In this document: piece by piece, positions 27,753 through 37,328 of the stretch
Numbering within the stretch: position 1 is the first letter of the stretch
Layout: every line of letters starts with the position of its first letter
Assembly: GCA_028285085.1 (NCBI GenBank)
Contig: JANQQI010000100.1
Coordinates: 1-64,000, forward strand
Reading direction: 5' to 3'
DNA length: 64,000 nt
Source of the DNA: Saprospiraceae bacterium
Lineage (GTDB): Bacteria > Bacteroidota > Bacteroidia > Chitinophagales > Saprospiraceae
Translations under genes and position numbers: made by a program
The notes under the pieces: generated by a model
Told to the model about the DNA's origin: nothing
Database searches by the model: none
Seen by the model: only the letters and a program-made list of their open reading frames with translations

Positions 27753-27786
27753 AAACTATGACGCAAGGGTATAAACTATGACGCAA
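27753..27786. promoter_or_regulatory. Direct repeat, possible operator
   Basis: AAACTATGACGCAA occurs twice (27753-27766 and 27773-27786), with a period of exactly 20 bases, close to two helical turns. It lies between divergent genes and 36 bases before the ATG of the AraC-type regulator. It would suit binding of an AraC-type protein to tandem half-sites (inference). Confidence 0.45.
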
Positions 27787-27821
27787 AAGCTGACTTTCCC
27801 GATTAATTATTCAACCTTTTC

Positions 27822-30470
27822 ATGACACCTCTTTGCATAAATTCCCTTAGCTTAGTGCAAGCAAAAAACCATATGTCAAAAACATCCAATACAGGAGCAG
27901 ACTTCATTAATCAGGCGAATACTCTGGTTTTAGAAAATGTTTCCAACGAACAATTCGGGGTTTCTGAACTAGCAGAGCTTATGAATATGAGTCGTTCTAA
28001 CCTGCTCCGAAAGATCAAAAAGCATACACAACTTTCTGTAAGTCAATTCATTCGTCAAGTGCGGCTTCAAAAAGGCATGGAGATGGTTAAGGAGAACACT
28101 TTGACCGTTTCTGAGATTTCATATCAGGTGGGTTTTGGAAGTGCTTCTTACTTTATCAAATGCTTTCGAGAACATTATGGGTATCCTCCAGGAGAGGTAT
28201 TTAACCTTGATAAAAGTGAGGGCATCTCCCCTGAACGGCAACGGCAGTTGGTTGCTATTATGTTCACAGATATTCAGGGATATACGGCACTCATGCAAAA
28301 GGATGAGAAAAAGGCGATTGCTTACAGAGAACTGCACAGAAAGATTTTTGATTCCACAACCAAGAAATTTGGCGGACGTATTCTTCAGTATTATGGTGAT
28401 GGTACTTTAAGCATATTCACAAGTGCGATTGCTGCTGTGCAGTGTGGAATTGAAATGCAGCTGGCTTTTAGGAAGGAAAAACTCACGATTCCAATGCGGG
28501 TTGGTATCCATTCGGGTGATATTATTGTGACTGATCAAGACATCATTGGGGATGCCGTCAATATCGCTTCCCGTATTGAATCATTAGCTAAAATTGGAAG
28601 CGTTTACATTTCTGAAAAGGTGTATGATGAAATAAAAAATCAAGCTGGACTGTTTACGACCCCAATGGGGGTTCATACATTGAAGAATGTTACAAAGCCC
28701 ATGAAAGTTTATACTGTTTTCAATCATGAGCTTGGTAATATTGGCAGGTATCCTACCAAAGTCGCGGAAGATTCAAAAGGTCGATCCTTTATAAAATGGG
28801 CCGCAATTGCGGTCGCGGTAATCTGCCTTGTGATTTTTAGTTTTTCCTCCGATTTCTTTAATAGGGAATCAGCTCCTGACTCCATAGCAGAGATCGTTGA
28901 TAAATCAATTGCAGTACTGCCTTTCAAAAATGAGAGCAGTGATTCATTGAATCTTTATTTCGTAAATGGTCTCATGGAATCGTCTTTGAACAAACTACAG
29001 AAGATTGGAGACCTACGCGTAATCAGTAGAACCTCGGTAGAGAAGTATCGAAATACGAATAAGGGTATTCCCGAAATAGCAGAAGAACTCAACGTGAACT
29101 ACTTAGTAGAAGGCAGTGGACAGCGCGTTGGAGATCAGGTTTTGCTCAATATCCAATTGATTGAAGCTTCAAGTGATCAGCCGATTTGGGTGGAGCAATA
29201 TAATCGCGAAGTGAAAGATGTATTTGCACTTCAGAATGAAGTGGCCAAGGAAATCGCAACTGCAATTAAGGCAGTAGTGACCCCTGCTGAGTTGAAACAG
29301 ATTGAGAAAAAGCCAACTGAAAACCTATTGGCTTATGACTACTATTTGCAAGCACTTGAACCATTTTCCTCCAGAACAGGTGAAGGGCTTCGGAAAGCTA
29401 TAGGACTATTTGAACAAGCTATTGAACACGATCCGCAGTTCTCTATGGCTTATGCCAACATTGCTATATCATACTATCTTCTCGAAATGTCCCAAATCGA
29501 GAAACAATACACTGAAAAGATCAATATTTATGCAGATAAGGCTATGCTTTATGATTCAAAGTCTGCCTCAAGCCTGATCGCTAAGGCTTTTTACTACGTA
29601 CAAACAAAAGAGTACCAACTCGCCTTACCACATTATAAAAAGGCTTTGGAGTATAATCCAAATTCATCTTTGGCGGTGCAAATGCTTGCGGATTTTTATT
29701 TCCGCTTGATTCCCGATACTGACAAATACCTAGAGTACGCATTGAAAGGAGTTCAGCTTAATGTTGCCAGTGATTCTATCACTCAGAGCTATGTCTATTT
29801 ACAGTTGAGTAATGCTCTGGTGTCCTCAGGTTTTATAGATGAGGCGTTCAAGTACATTAATATGTCTTTGGATTACAATTCGGAAAATTATTTTGCGCCA
29901 CATTTAAAGGCAGCTATCCTATTTGCCAAGGATGGTAATATAAATAGGACCAGAAATCTATTGATAAAGGAATGGAATAAGGATTCCAGTCGCCTTGACA
30001 TTTTACAGGACGTAGCCAAGTTTTATTATATAGAAGAAAAATACGACAGTGCCTATGTCTATTTTAAAAAATTTGTCAAAGCTAGAGAAGATAATGGTCT
30101 CAACATTTACATGCAGGAAAACATCAAAATTGCGGAGGTCTATAAAAAAATGGGGTTAGACGCAGAAGCCGAGAAACTATTTAATGATTTTATAGAATAT
30201 TGCGAAGAGGATCAGTCTTCTTACAGAAGTGTTAATCTGGCTTGGAAATATGTCTATGAAGAAAAATTCGATAAGGCTATCGAACAACTCAAAATATTTT
30301 CTGAAGTAGAAAATTATCCTTACTGGTTTTTGCTAATGGAAGATGAACCGATGATTAAACAATTAAAAAGTCATCCAGAGTTTGAGCGCATCATGCAAAA
30401 GATTAAAGATCGGTTTTGGGAAAATCAAACTAAACTGAGAAAGTCTCTAGAGGCTAAAAGACTGATTTAA
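27822..30470 (+). CDS. AraC HTH - class III nucleotidyl cyclase - TolB-like - TPR regulator
   Basis: An 882-residue one-component regulator; an ATG at 27873 is an alternative start. An AraC-type HTH lies at about 30-125 (LAELMNMSRSNLLRKIKK, then EISYQVGFGSASYFIKCFRE). A class III cyclase domain lies at about 140-300: FTD150IQGYT and GD193G supply the metal-binding Asp residues, and N247 and R251 (VNIASRIE) are intact, but the substrate-specifying Lys position appears to be Q189. Next come one membrane helix (about 325-345), a TolB-like domain (about 365-485, IAVLPFKNES ... YLVEGSGQRV) and TPRs to the end. The DNA-binding domain is therefore cytoplasmic and the TPRs would be periplasmic. The ligand is unknown. 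Confidence 0.9.
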   Translation: MTPLCINSLSLVQAKNHMSKTSNTGADFINQANTLVLENVSNEQFGVSELAELMNMSRSNLLRKIKKHTQLSVSQFIRQVRLQKGMEMVKENTLTVSEISYQVGFGSASYFIKCFREHYGYPPGEVFNLDKSEGISPERQRQLVAIMFTDIQGYTALMQKDEKKAIAYRELHRKIFDSTTKKFGGRILQYYGDGTLSIFTSAIAAVQCGIEMQLAFRKEKLTIPMRVGIHSGDIIVTDQDIIGDAVNIASRIESLAKIGSVYISEKVYDEIKNQAGLFTTPMGVHTLKNVTKPMKVYTVFNHELGNIGRYPTKVAEDSKGRSFIKWAAIAVAVICLVIFSFSSDFFNRESAPDSIAEIVDKSIAVLPFKNESSDSLNLYFVNGLMESSLNKLQKIGDLRVISRTSVEKYRNTNKGIPEIAEELNVNYLVEGSGQRVGDQVLLNIQLIEASSDQPIWVEQYNREVKDVFALQNEVAKEIATAIKAVVTPAELKQIEKKPTENLLAYDYYLQALEPFSSRTGEGLRKAIGLFEQAIEHDPQFSMAYANIAISYYLLEMSQIEKQYTEKINIYADKAMLYDSKSASSLIAKAFYYVQTKEYQLALPHYKKALEYNPNSSLAVQMLADFYFRLIPDTDKYLEYALKGVQLNVASDSITQSYVYLQLSNALVSSGFIDEAFKYINMSLDYNSENYFAPHLKAAILFAKDGNINRTRNLLIKEWNKDSSRLDILQDVAKFYYIEEKYDSAYVYFKKFVKAREDNGLNIYMQENIKIAEVYKKMGLDAEAEKLFNDFIEYCEEDQSSYRSVNLAWKYVYEEKFDKAIEQLKIFSEVENYPYWFLLMEDEPMIKQLKSHPEFERIMQKIKDRFWENQTKLRKSLEAKRLI

Positions 30471-30542
30471 TCAATTAAAAAAATGCTTTTTGCCACATGG
30501 GAAGCAGTATGCCGATAAAAGCAAACAATCCGACAACTAACA

Positions 30543-30700
30543 AAGGTGGCCGTTGACAAACTAATGCCCAGTAATGCATAAAAATCAGGTTAAAATTCCG
30601 TATTTTCATATATGCAAGGCATTAAGAGCACCTCATCTATATATTATTTCACCAATTTTTTCTCAAAGCATTTATACCTACAAATAATATTTTTCATTAC
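30543..30700 (+). pseudogene. IS1182-type transposase, 5'-end remnant
   Basis: The left end GGTGGCCGTTGACAAACTAA matches those at 3142 and 17540. Near 30670-30710 a degraded frame reads AFIPTNNIFHYISK, equivalent to AFIPADNFYWIL of the 3140 copy, and is then lost. It lies just past the stop of the AraC-cyclase gene. Confidence 0.6.
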
Positions 30701-30716
30701 ATTTCTAAAAAGAGCA

Positions 30717-30747
30717 ATCCCGAACGCTCTTCACAAACATTCGGGAT
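30717..30747 (-). terminator. Intrinsic terminator of the galactose-oxidase gene
   Basis: ATCCCGAA and TTCGGGAT form a perfect 8-base stem with a 15-base loop, 32 bases beyond the stop codon of the minus-strand gene. On that strand the hairpin is followed by TGCTCTTTTTAG, giving a T-run. It may also stop rightward transcripts. Confidence 0.6.
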
Positions 30748-30778
30748 CACTCCAATTTTTAAATCAATTACACCCCAC

Positions 30779-33700
30779 CTAATCCCTAATCTTAATAAAC
30801 GGCAATTCAATATATTTATACCCATCAACTTGCAGATAAAAGACATAATAGCCAGGAGGTAAATCTGCAATGTTCATAAACATAATATCATTACCGCTGC
30901 TGACTTGCTGTTGTGCTTCGTGATGGATAATGCCTCTAGCATCCGAAATGAAATAGCGCATGTTGCCTTCTCTGGCCACTTCGTATTTGATGAAGAGGTA
31001 TTTATCAACGGGATTCGGATACAAGATCGCGTCGATACCTTTACTTTCCGTCTGTGGGAGGATATAAGCGCTTTGCATATTCCCACTATTGTTATTCGTG
31101 ATGGGACAGCCCATGACTTCAACTTCGGCTAAGGTTATGAAACCAGTTGCATTGCTTTGAATTCTGATGAAGCGCCCACTTAGGCCAACCGGGATAGTGG
31201 AAGGCGTCCCCGCAGTTTCTGATTGCTGTAGGCTGACCACTCCGGCTTGTGCTAATACGGTATTGAGGTCATCCGAAACGAATGGCTGCTCGGAGACTAG
31301 TACGTAATAATCACTCAGCGCATCGGCACAGCAATCGGTGCGGTTCCAGATATTGATATCCTCAATGTTAAATGAACCCCCCAGATCCAACTCCCAGTAA
31401 GGTTGTACTTCCCAACCGGTGCTAGCGATGGAGAAATCCGTAAACCAGTCACCATTGGTGTTGCCATCAATGGCCAGCTCGGCTTCGCCGCCACCACCGC
31501 CGTAGTCAGAAGATAGACTAGCGGTACCATTTAGCGCCACGTTAGTTGCACTTGAACAGTCAATTCCTCCATTGGGATCCTCGACAGTAGTAAAATTAAC
31601 GAGGTCCTCGGCTTCAAGGAAATCAAGTGGCTCCTGGTCCTCATCGGCAAGCTGTGCGACCAGCGTGTGTGCTCCTACTTCCACATCCGTGAAGGTATAG
31701 GTGCGTACCCCGTTGGTAAGATCAGCAAGAATGACCGGCACATCATCATCTAAAGTCAATATCAAATATTGCGCATCATAGGCGTCGAGATCACCAGAGA
31801 GAAGGAAATTGAACACCAGTTCGGTGCCCATCAGCTCCTCCCCTTCCGATGGATTGACAATTTCAACTTTTGCCATCTCAGGACTATAGTTCACCTCCAG
31901 GATATTTGAGGCCAAGTTGCCACTGCCGCTCGCAGTCGATACACTATTTGCGGGTAACTGAATACTGACGATGCCCGGACTAGTCGGTGCGACGGACACA
32001 TAGTAAGCTGTTCCAACATTGCTTAGATCCGTGAGGATCGTGCCATTGCTAATCGTAAAGTCATCAATACTTAAGCCCGTTACAATCTTGCTAATATCGA
32101 TGACCAGCTCAAACTGTTCGGTCACTTCCAGGGAAGCCGTGCTTAAGATCACCGTTGGATTTTCGTCAATCGGGTTATAATTTACCTCAAGCAGATTGGA
32201 AGCGAGGTTACCATTGCCGTTTGCATCCAAAACGCTATTCGCGGGTAATTGAATACTGATAATGCCCGGACTTGTTGGCGTCACCGACACGTAGTAAGCC
32301 GTTCCAACATTGCTCAAATCCGAGAGGATCGTGCCGTTGCTAATCGTAAAGTCATCGATACTTAGCCCCGTGACGAATTTGCTAATATCGATTACGAGTT
32401 CAAACTGTTCGGTCACTTCCAGGGAAGCCGTGCTTAAGACCACCGTTGGATTTCCGCCTATCGGGCTGTAATTGACTTCGAGAAGATTTGAAATAAGGTT
32501 GCCGTTGCCGTTCACATCTGATACGCTATTCGCCGGCAATTGAATACTAACGACCCCGGGACTTGTTGGCGTCACTGATACATAGTAGGTCGTTCCAACA
32601 CTACTTAAGTCCGTAAGGATGGTACCATTGCTAATCGTAAAGTCGTCAATACTTAAGCCCGTCACTGCTGTGCTGATATCGATGACCAACTCGAACTGTT
32701 CTGTGACCTCTAATGAAGCCGTGCTTAAAACAACCGCTGGATCATCTTGTATAACCGGGCTATAATTTACCTCAAGTACATTTGAGATAAGGTTACCGTT
32801 GTCATTTACATCCAATACGCTATTTGCAGGCAATTGAATACTGACAAGGCCTGGGTTAGTTGGAGCTACCGATACATAGTAAGTTGTTCCAACGACGCTT
32901 AAGTCTGTGAGGACCGTTCCATTGCTAATCGTAAAATCGTCGATACTCAAGCCCGTTACCGTTGCGCTGATATCAATGACGAGTTCAAATTGCTCCGTTA
33001 CCTCTAGTGAAGCCGTACTCAAAACAACTGTCGGGTTGTCTTCTTCACAGAAATCCGGTGTTCCATCACCATCCGAATCTATATTATCATCGCCTCCAGC
33101 ACAAATGTCCTCCGCATCACAAACCCCATCATTGTCGCTATCTTGGACGGTTCCTACACAATTACAATTCTCATCGTAGATATCATTAATCGTACAGGAA
33201 TCATTATCATCACACCCCTGACCAACTGTTGTACAATCATCACAGGCATCTGGAATACCATCGTTATCGACATCTACATTGTCATCGCCTCCAGCACAAA
33301 TGTCCTCCGCATCACAAACCCCATCGTTATCGCTGTCCTGAATGATTCCTGCACAATTGCAATCCGCATCGTAAACATCGTTGACAGTACAGGGATCATT
33401 ATCGTTACACGCCTGACCTACCGTCGTACAATCATCACACGCATCGGGGATACCATCATTATCTATATCTACGTTATCATCACCACCGGCACAGATATCA
33501 TCCGCATCACACACCCCATCGTTATCGCTGTCCTGAAATGTTCCGATACAATTACAATCTTCATCATAAATATCGTTGATCGTACAATCGTCATTATCGT
33601 CACAAGCTTCTCCGACCGTCGGGCAGTAAATGCAATCACTATCCACTGTCAGGGGCAGAATATTAGTGCCCGTGCATCCATTTTCGTTGGTATAAGTGAC

Positions 33701-36631
33701 GATATATTCTCCACTCAAGGTTTCCGTAGCGTCACTTGTCAAAATGACGGTTCTGGTACTCGCAGAAAACCCATTGGGGCCAGACCAACTCCAAGTGTTT
33801 CCGTTAACTGCTGGGTGAGCACTTAAGGTGACCGGATTTCCGGTGCAGACTGTTTTTTCACATACTTGCTCCCAGCCATTTCCGGTGTCGAAATAACAGA
33901 GTACCTCTGGATTAGAATCGACAACGACTGTGAATTCTTTAGTCGTACTGCAGCCGGTACTCAATTGAGTAAGAACGGCCGTATAAAGCCCGGCAATATT
34001 TGCCGCAGCAATATTGCTAATGATAAAGTTGTGACAACCGCCAATCTCTATTTCATCGTATCCATTTGGGCCAGTCACTTCGATTTGCCAATCGTCATCA
34101 CAGCCCGGAGAGGAAAAGTTGAGCGCTTGTCCTTCGCATATTTCAATCGTACAATCCGACTCCACAAACCATCCTGTATTATCAATATTGAATTCACATT
34201 CAAATTCAGGGCCCGGACTAATGTTGATTGTAAAATATTGAGTGATGGTGTAGCCGTCAGGATTCGTGATTTCCACCGTCCAGGTACCTTCGTTCGGATG
34301 ATTATCGGTAGACGTTGGAGGTCCGATTTTCAACACATCGATTCCCAAGTTATCCGAATCGGGATTAACAATATTCCATTGGCCATCGGGTCGAATATAT
34401 TTAAAGGACCAATCATTACTGAAACTGCCGGTATAATCAAAATAAGCCGTCTCCCCTTCACAAATGGTGACTTCATTTCCGGGAATCCAAGCGCCATTTC
34501 CAATCCTGGTATTTTGGTCCACGCCGAAATAAAAAGGAGAAAGATATTCCTCTGGAATAATTTGTTTCTCAATCCCTGGGGCCGACCAACTCAACTGAAT
34601 AACCGCACCGCCGCTATTTTCATAATACTCCAACTTAATTGGATATTCCTGTCCCGGTTCAAGTACCACCATACCAATATCTTCGGTTGGCCCGTGTAAG
34701 GTCCAATTATCAATCATCTGTTTTCCATCTACCCACAATCTAACCCCATCGTCACTATTCGTATAAAAAGTATAAGCCCCTTCTCTAGGTACTTTAATAC
34801 TGCCCTCCCATCGGATCGAAAACGTATTTCCTTCCATATTGGAAGCAGGAGAACCCGTTCCATAATTAAAATTGACGGTTGGGTCTAACTGCTCATTCGC
34901 CAGATTCGTAAAGTTTGTATTATTATAATATTTACCAACCAAGCCCGAACCACCTAAGTCGGGATTAGTCTGTGGCGTACAATCATTGATATCATCTCCG
35001 ATTTTAATTGAGGTGGCAATACTCGGCGTCCCATTACTATTCATCGCAAATAGCATGTAACGACCCGGAGGCAGAATATTTCTGTTTGGAATACTGAGCT
35101 GATATTGATTCGTTCCATTAGCGGTGAACGTCAATGGAATTCTTCTCTGATCATTATTCGTGCTGTGCGTAGCGCCAGATAAACGCACCACGGCAAAACT
35201 GCTAATACTGACATCAGTATTCACCGTAATCGCACTATTGTAAGCTGCCGCATCCGGGGCACTGGTAATCACGGGCCGAGTAGCGAGTGATCCATCAGTA
35301 TTAAATAAATAAGGCGGGCTAAAAATCTGAGCATCGGGATGGTTTTCAGCACAACCACCACACAAGCCACCGCCCGCAGTCATCACACGCCCATCGTTCA
35401 TTAAAATGGCGGAACTATGGTAATTTCTTGGCACCGTCATTTCGGCCATGGTCGTCCATTCGCCGGTCTGTGGATCCCACAGTTCAGCGTACAATCTGGA
35501 GTTAACATCCGAAAAGAAATTGCCTTTTGGAATACCTCCGAGGACCAAAACTTCTCCGGTGGGCAAGACCACACTATTATGGACATTCCTGGAATAAGCT
35601 AAATCCCCTACCCGAGTAACGACCGGATCATCGGTGTTGATATCAATCGTATATGCTCGGTTATTGGCATTTCCGCCCTCTCCCGAGGTCGGCGCCCCAC
35701 CGGCCTTGAGAATTTTCCCGATATCGTACATTACGGTTGTTCCACTGGCGGAGTAAGGGTCATCTCCTCTTTGTCCCGCAGAGGTCCAACTACCGACACC
35801 TTCCGTGTCAATCCAATGCATCGTCTGGCTCGGCCCCGCATGGAAGAGCTTTCCGTTGGGAGCCGCCCATAACCAGGCAAAGTAATCATCCTTATTCGAA
35901 TTTTGAGAAGAGTTTGTACCATCGGTAATGGCCTCCACCGGCACATTCGGTAGCTTAAACCATCCACTCTTCTCGGACCAAACCTCGGCGTGTTTATTTC
36001 CTACGCCTCCACTCCAGGAGCCACCAATCACAAAAGTCGCCCCACTGGAAAGAGTGACATTGGAATGATAACCACGGGGGATATTCATCTCCTCTCCCGT
36101 ATTCCACTGCTCGGTATAAGGGTTGTAAATACTAGCTTTATTACTACTTGACCCTCCCGTCACCATCACACTCCCATCGGGCAGTGTAGAAACACCGGGG
36201 CAAAACATATCGTGGTTCGTTTCATCGATGAGAAACTCCGAGATCGTATTATTCGACGGATCGTAAATCGCCGTCCAGGTTCTACCGAGATTCCCTCCAA
36301 AGGACAACTTATCCTTAGCCGACCACAATAGCACCTTTCCATCGGGCAGGTTGGCTATAGAAGCCGCGACCAAAGGCATATCAATAACCGAGCTCCAGGC
36401 ACCTTGCGCATTATTGACCATGGCTGGACTGAAAGAAATAAAATCATTGTTCGCGGAGATGTAATCTATCTCAATATCGTATTCGTACGACAGCATTTCC
36501 TTCGTTAAGAGATATTCGTTCCAGGTCATTTTCTTCCCCGAACACAAGGTTACGATGGGATCGTCTCCGTTAGCAAAAAGGAAGTTGAACGTTCCTAAGA
36601 GTAAGAACAGAATGGTAGCCCCTTTTCTCAT
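30779..36631 (-). CDS. Giant secreted galactose-oxidase-type copper radical oxidase with PA14, Ig-like repeats, F5/8C and T9SS domains
   Basis: A 1950-residue protein with a signal peptide (to about 20). The kelch/galactose-oxidase region and DUF1929 cover about 75-550. It keeps the galactose oxidase active site: C144 in HDMFCPG and Y188 in PRGYHS (thioether pair), W206 in GGSWSGG, Y404-H405 in RNYHS, and H489 in ATHSTNNDQRR. Then come PA14 (about 565-700, GLVGKYYNNTNF ... DDGVRLWVDG), Ig/PKD-like segments, three Cys/Asp-rich TSP3-like repeats, four nearly identical Ig-like repeats of about 95 residues, a discoidin (F5/8C) domain (ALNGTASLSSDYGGGGGEAE) and a T9SS sorting domain (LYPNPVDKYLFIKYE). 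It is expected to oxidise primary alcohols of sugars or related compounds to aldehydes at the surface, making H2O2. It is a single gene with a terminator. Confidence 0.92.
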   Translation of the reverse strand: MRKGATILFLLLGTFNFLFANGDDPIVTLCSGKKMTWNEYLLTKEMLSYEYDIEIDYISANNDFISFSPAMVNNAQGAWSSVIDMPLVAASIANLPDGKVLLWSAKDKLSFGGNLGRTWTAIYDPSNNTISEFLIDETNHDMFCPGVSTLPDGSVMVTGGSSSNKASIYNPYTEQWNTGEEMNIPRGYHSNVTLSSGATFVIGGSWSGGVGNKHAEVWSEKSGWFKLPNVPVEAITDGTNSSQNSNKDDYFAWLWAAPNGKLFHAGPSQTMHWIDTEGVGSWTSAGQRGDDPYSASGTTVMYDIGKILKAGGAPTSGEGGNANNRAYTIDINTDDPVVTRVGDLAYSRNVHNSVVLPTGEVLVLGGIPKGNFFSDVNSRLYAELWDPQTGEWTTMAEMTVPRNYHSSAILMNDGRVMTAGGGLCGGCAENHPDAQIFSPPYLFNTDGSLATRPVITSAPDAAAYNSAITVNTDVSISSFAVVRLSGATHSTNNDQRRIPLTFTANGTNQYQLSIPNRNILPPGRYMLFAMNSNGTPSIATSIKIGDDINDCTPQTNPDLGGSGLVGKYYNNTNFTNLANEQLDPTVNFNYGTGSPASNMEGNTFSIRWEGSIKVPREGAYTFYTNSDDGVRLWVDGKQMIDNWTLHGPTEDIGMVVLEPGQEYPIKLEYYENSGGAVIQLSWSAPGIEKQIIPEEYLSPFYFGVDQNTRIGNGAWIPGNEVTICEGETAYFDYTGSFSNDWSFKYIRPDGQWNIVNPDSDNLGIDVLKIGPPTSTDNHPNEGTWTVEITNPDGYTITQYFTINISPGPEFECEFNIDNTGWFVESDCTIEICEGQALNFSSPGCDDDWQIEVTGPNGYDEIEIGGCHNFIISNIAAANIAGLYTAVLTQLSTGCSTTKEFTVVVDSNPEVLCYFDTGNGWEQVCEKTVCTGNPVTLSAHPAVNGNTWSWSGPNGFSASTRTVILTSDATETLSGEYIVTYTNENGCTGTNILPLTVDSDCIYCPTVGEACDDNDDCTINDIYDEDCNCIGTFQDSDNDGVCDADDICAGGDDNVDIDNDGIPDACDDCTTVGQACNDNDPCTVNDVYDADCNCAGIIQDSDNDGVCDAEDICAGGDDNVDVDNDGIPDACDDCTTVGQGCDDNDSCTINDIYDENCNCVGTVQDSDNDGVCDAEDICAGGDDNIDSDGDGTPDFCEEDNPTVVLSTASLEVTEQFELVIDISATVTGLSIDDFTISNGTVLTDLSVVGTTYYVSVAPTNPGLVSIQLPANSVLDVNDNGNLISNVLEVNYSPVIQDDPAVVLSTASLEVTEQFELVIDISTAVTGLSIDDFTISNGTILTDLSSVGTTYYVSVTPTSPGVVSIQLPANSVSDVNGNGNLISNLLEVNYSPIGGNPTVVLSTASLEVTEQFELVIDISKFVTGLSIDDFTISNGTILSDLSNVGTAYYVSVTPTSPGIISIQLPANSVLDANGNGNLASNLLEVNYNPIDENPTVILSTASLEVTEQFELVIDISKIVTGLSIDDFTISNGTILTDLSNVGTAYYVSVAPTSPGIVSIQLPANSVSTASGSGNLASNILEVNYSPEMAKVEIVNPSEGEELMGTELVFNFLLSGDLDAYDAQYLILTLDDDVPVILADLTNGVRTYTFTDVEVGAHTLVAQLADEDQEPLDFLEAEDLVNFTTVEDPNGGIDCSSATNVALNGTASLSSDYGGGGGEAELAIDGNTNGDWFTDFSIASTGWEVQPYWELDLGGSFNIEDINIWNRTDCCADALSDYYVLVSEQPFVSDDLNTVLAQAGVVSLQQSETAGTPSTIPVGLSGRFIRIQSNATGFITLAEVEVMGCPITNNNSGNMQSAYILPQTESKGIDAILYPNPVDKYLFIKYEVAREGNMRYFISDARGIIHHEAQQQVSSGNDIMFMNIADLPPGYYVFYLQVDGYKYIELPFIKIRD
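31880..33035 (-). repeat. Four tandem Ig-like repeats of about 285 bp inside the oxidase gene
   Basis: Each unit starts VVLSTASLEVTEQFELVIDI (or VI) and runs through TGLSIDDFTISNGT and IQLPANSV to LEVNY. The copies differ at only a few residues per 95 and are similar at base level. They are recent duplications and likely prone to unequal recombination. Confidence 0.85.
33041..33625 (-). repeat. Three TSP3-like Cys/Asp repeats inside the oxidase gene
   Basis: Each unit reads CDDNDxCTINDIYDxxCNC, then DSDNDGVCDAxDICAGGDDN and (D/N)NDGIPDACDDC, a calcium-binding pattern. The units are about 195 bases and nearly identical. They form a rigid acidic spacer between the catalytic part and the Ig-like repeats. 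Confidence 0.8.
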
Positions 36632-37074
36632 GTCAAGTAAGTTATTTTGGTTATTAGTTATTGTAAGACACTATCGTTTTTAGGAGACTAATCATTAGGC
36701 TAGCGCAATGGTATCACAGACGATTCAAATCCGGGACATTCTTGTTTTCCTTGCGCAAAGGGAGGGCATGAAAAGAAAAACAAGTGACAAAAATTAATTA
36801 GAGGGGGGTACTACGCTATACTTAATGTAGTGAGGAGGCAAATGGACTTTAGCTGACAATCTTTATAAGATCACCCTTAGCTATAGCTTTTAGAGGATAA
36901 ACAAAATTAGGGAATTGCGATTTAAGAATAAATACTCAAAAAGGTATATTTTAAATATATGATATTAAATTAATTTGATCATCTCTAAATAGGTACTATG
37001 CCCTAGAACTTAGATAAACTACATACCTTTTAGCCTTATAATTTCATCCCTATGTTAAGTGAAGTTGAAACCAT
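36632..37074. other. Intergenic, A/T-rich, no gene recognised
   Basis: It holds the upstream region of the oxidase gene. I see no confident promoter, hairpin or repeat before the IS remnant at 37075. Confidence 0.35.
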
Positions 37075-37290
37075 TGATCACAGCCATTTTCTATCCAAAG
37101 AAATGGGTCAAACATTTGATTGAAAACGACATTTTTAAGACCTTATGCGGGCGAATGTCACGCGAGAGATGGCTGAGCTTGCTTGTGCTTCGAGAATGCC
37201 AGACGACCTGTTTTTGAAGAAGGGCAAACCTTAGGAATAGCAGGTGCTTGAAGATGTTTAGCAATAAGGCTCTATGTACAACCTGGTCCT
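37075..37290 (+). pseudogene. IS1182-type 3'-end remnant
   Basis: ITAIFYPKKWVKHLIEN (37077-37127) corresponds to AAAFNLKKWVKHLVKN of better copies, followed by the tail with CCTGTTTTTGAAG and the GATGTTTAGCAATAAGGCTC end. It has decayed further than the 1921 and 8640 copies. Confidence 0.55.
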
Positions 37291-37328
37291 GATGTGTAAG
37301 CGACATTTGCACTAACAGCAGTTAATTT

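Noticed and set aside
33143-34699. Plus-strand frames antisense to the oxidase gene (227 and 277 codons)
   Set aside because: The Ile/Thr-rich low-complexity reading comes from the antisense of the Asp/Asn-rich repeats, and the sense gene is well supported.
36700-36740. tRNA-like piece (TAGCGCAATGGTA then GATTCAAATCCGG)
   Set aside because: It resembles D- and T-arm sequence, but there is no anticodon arm and no acceptor stem can be formed.
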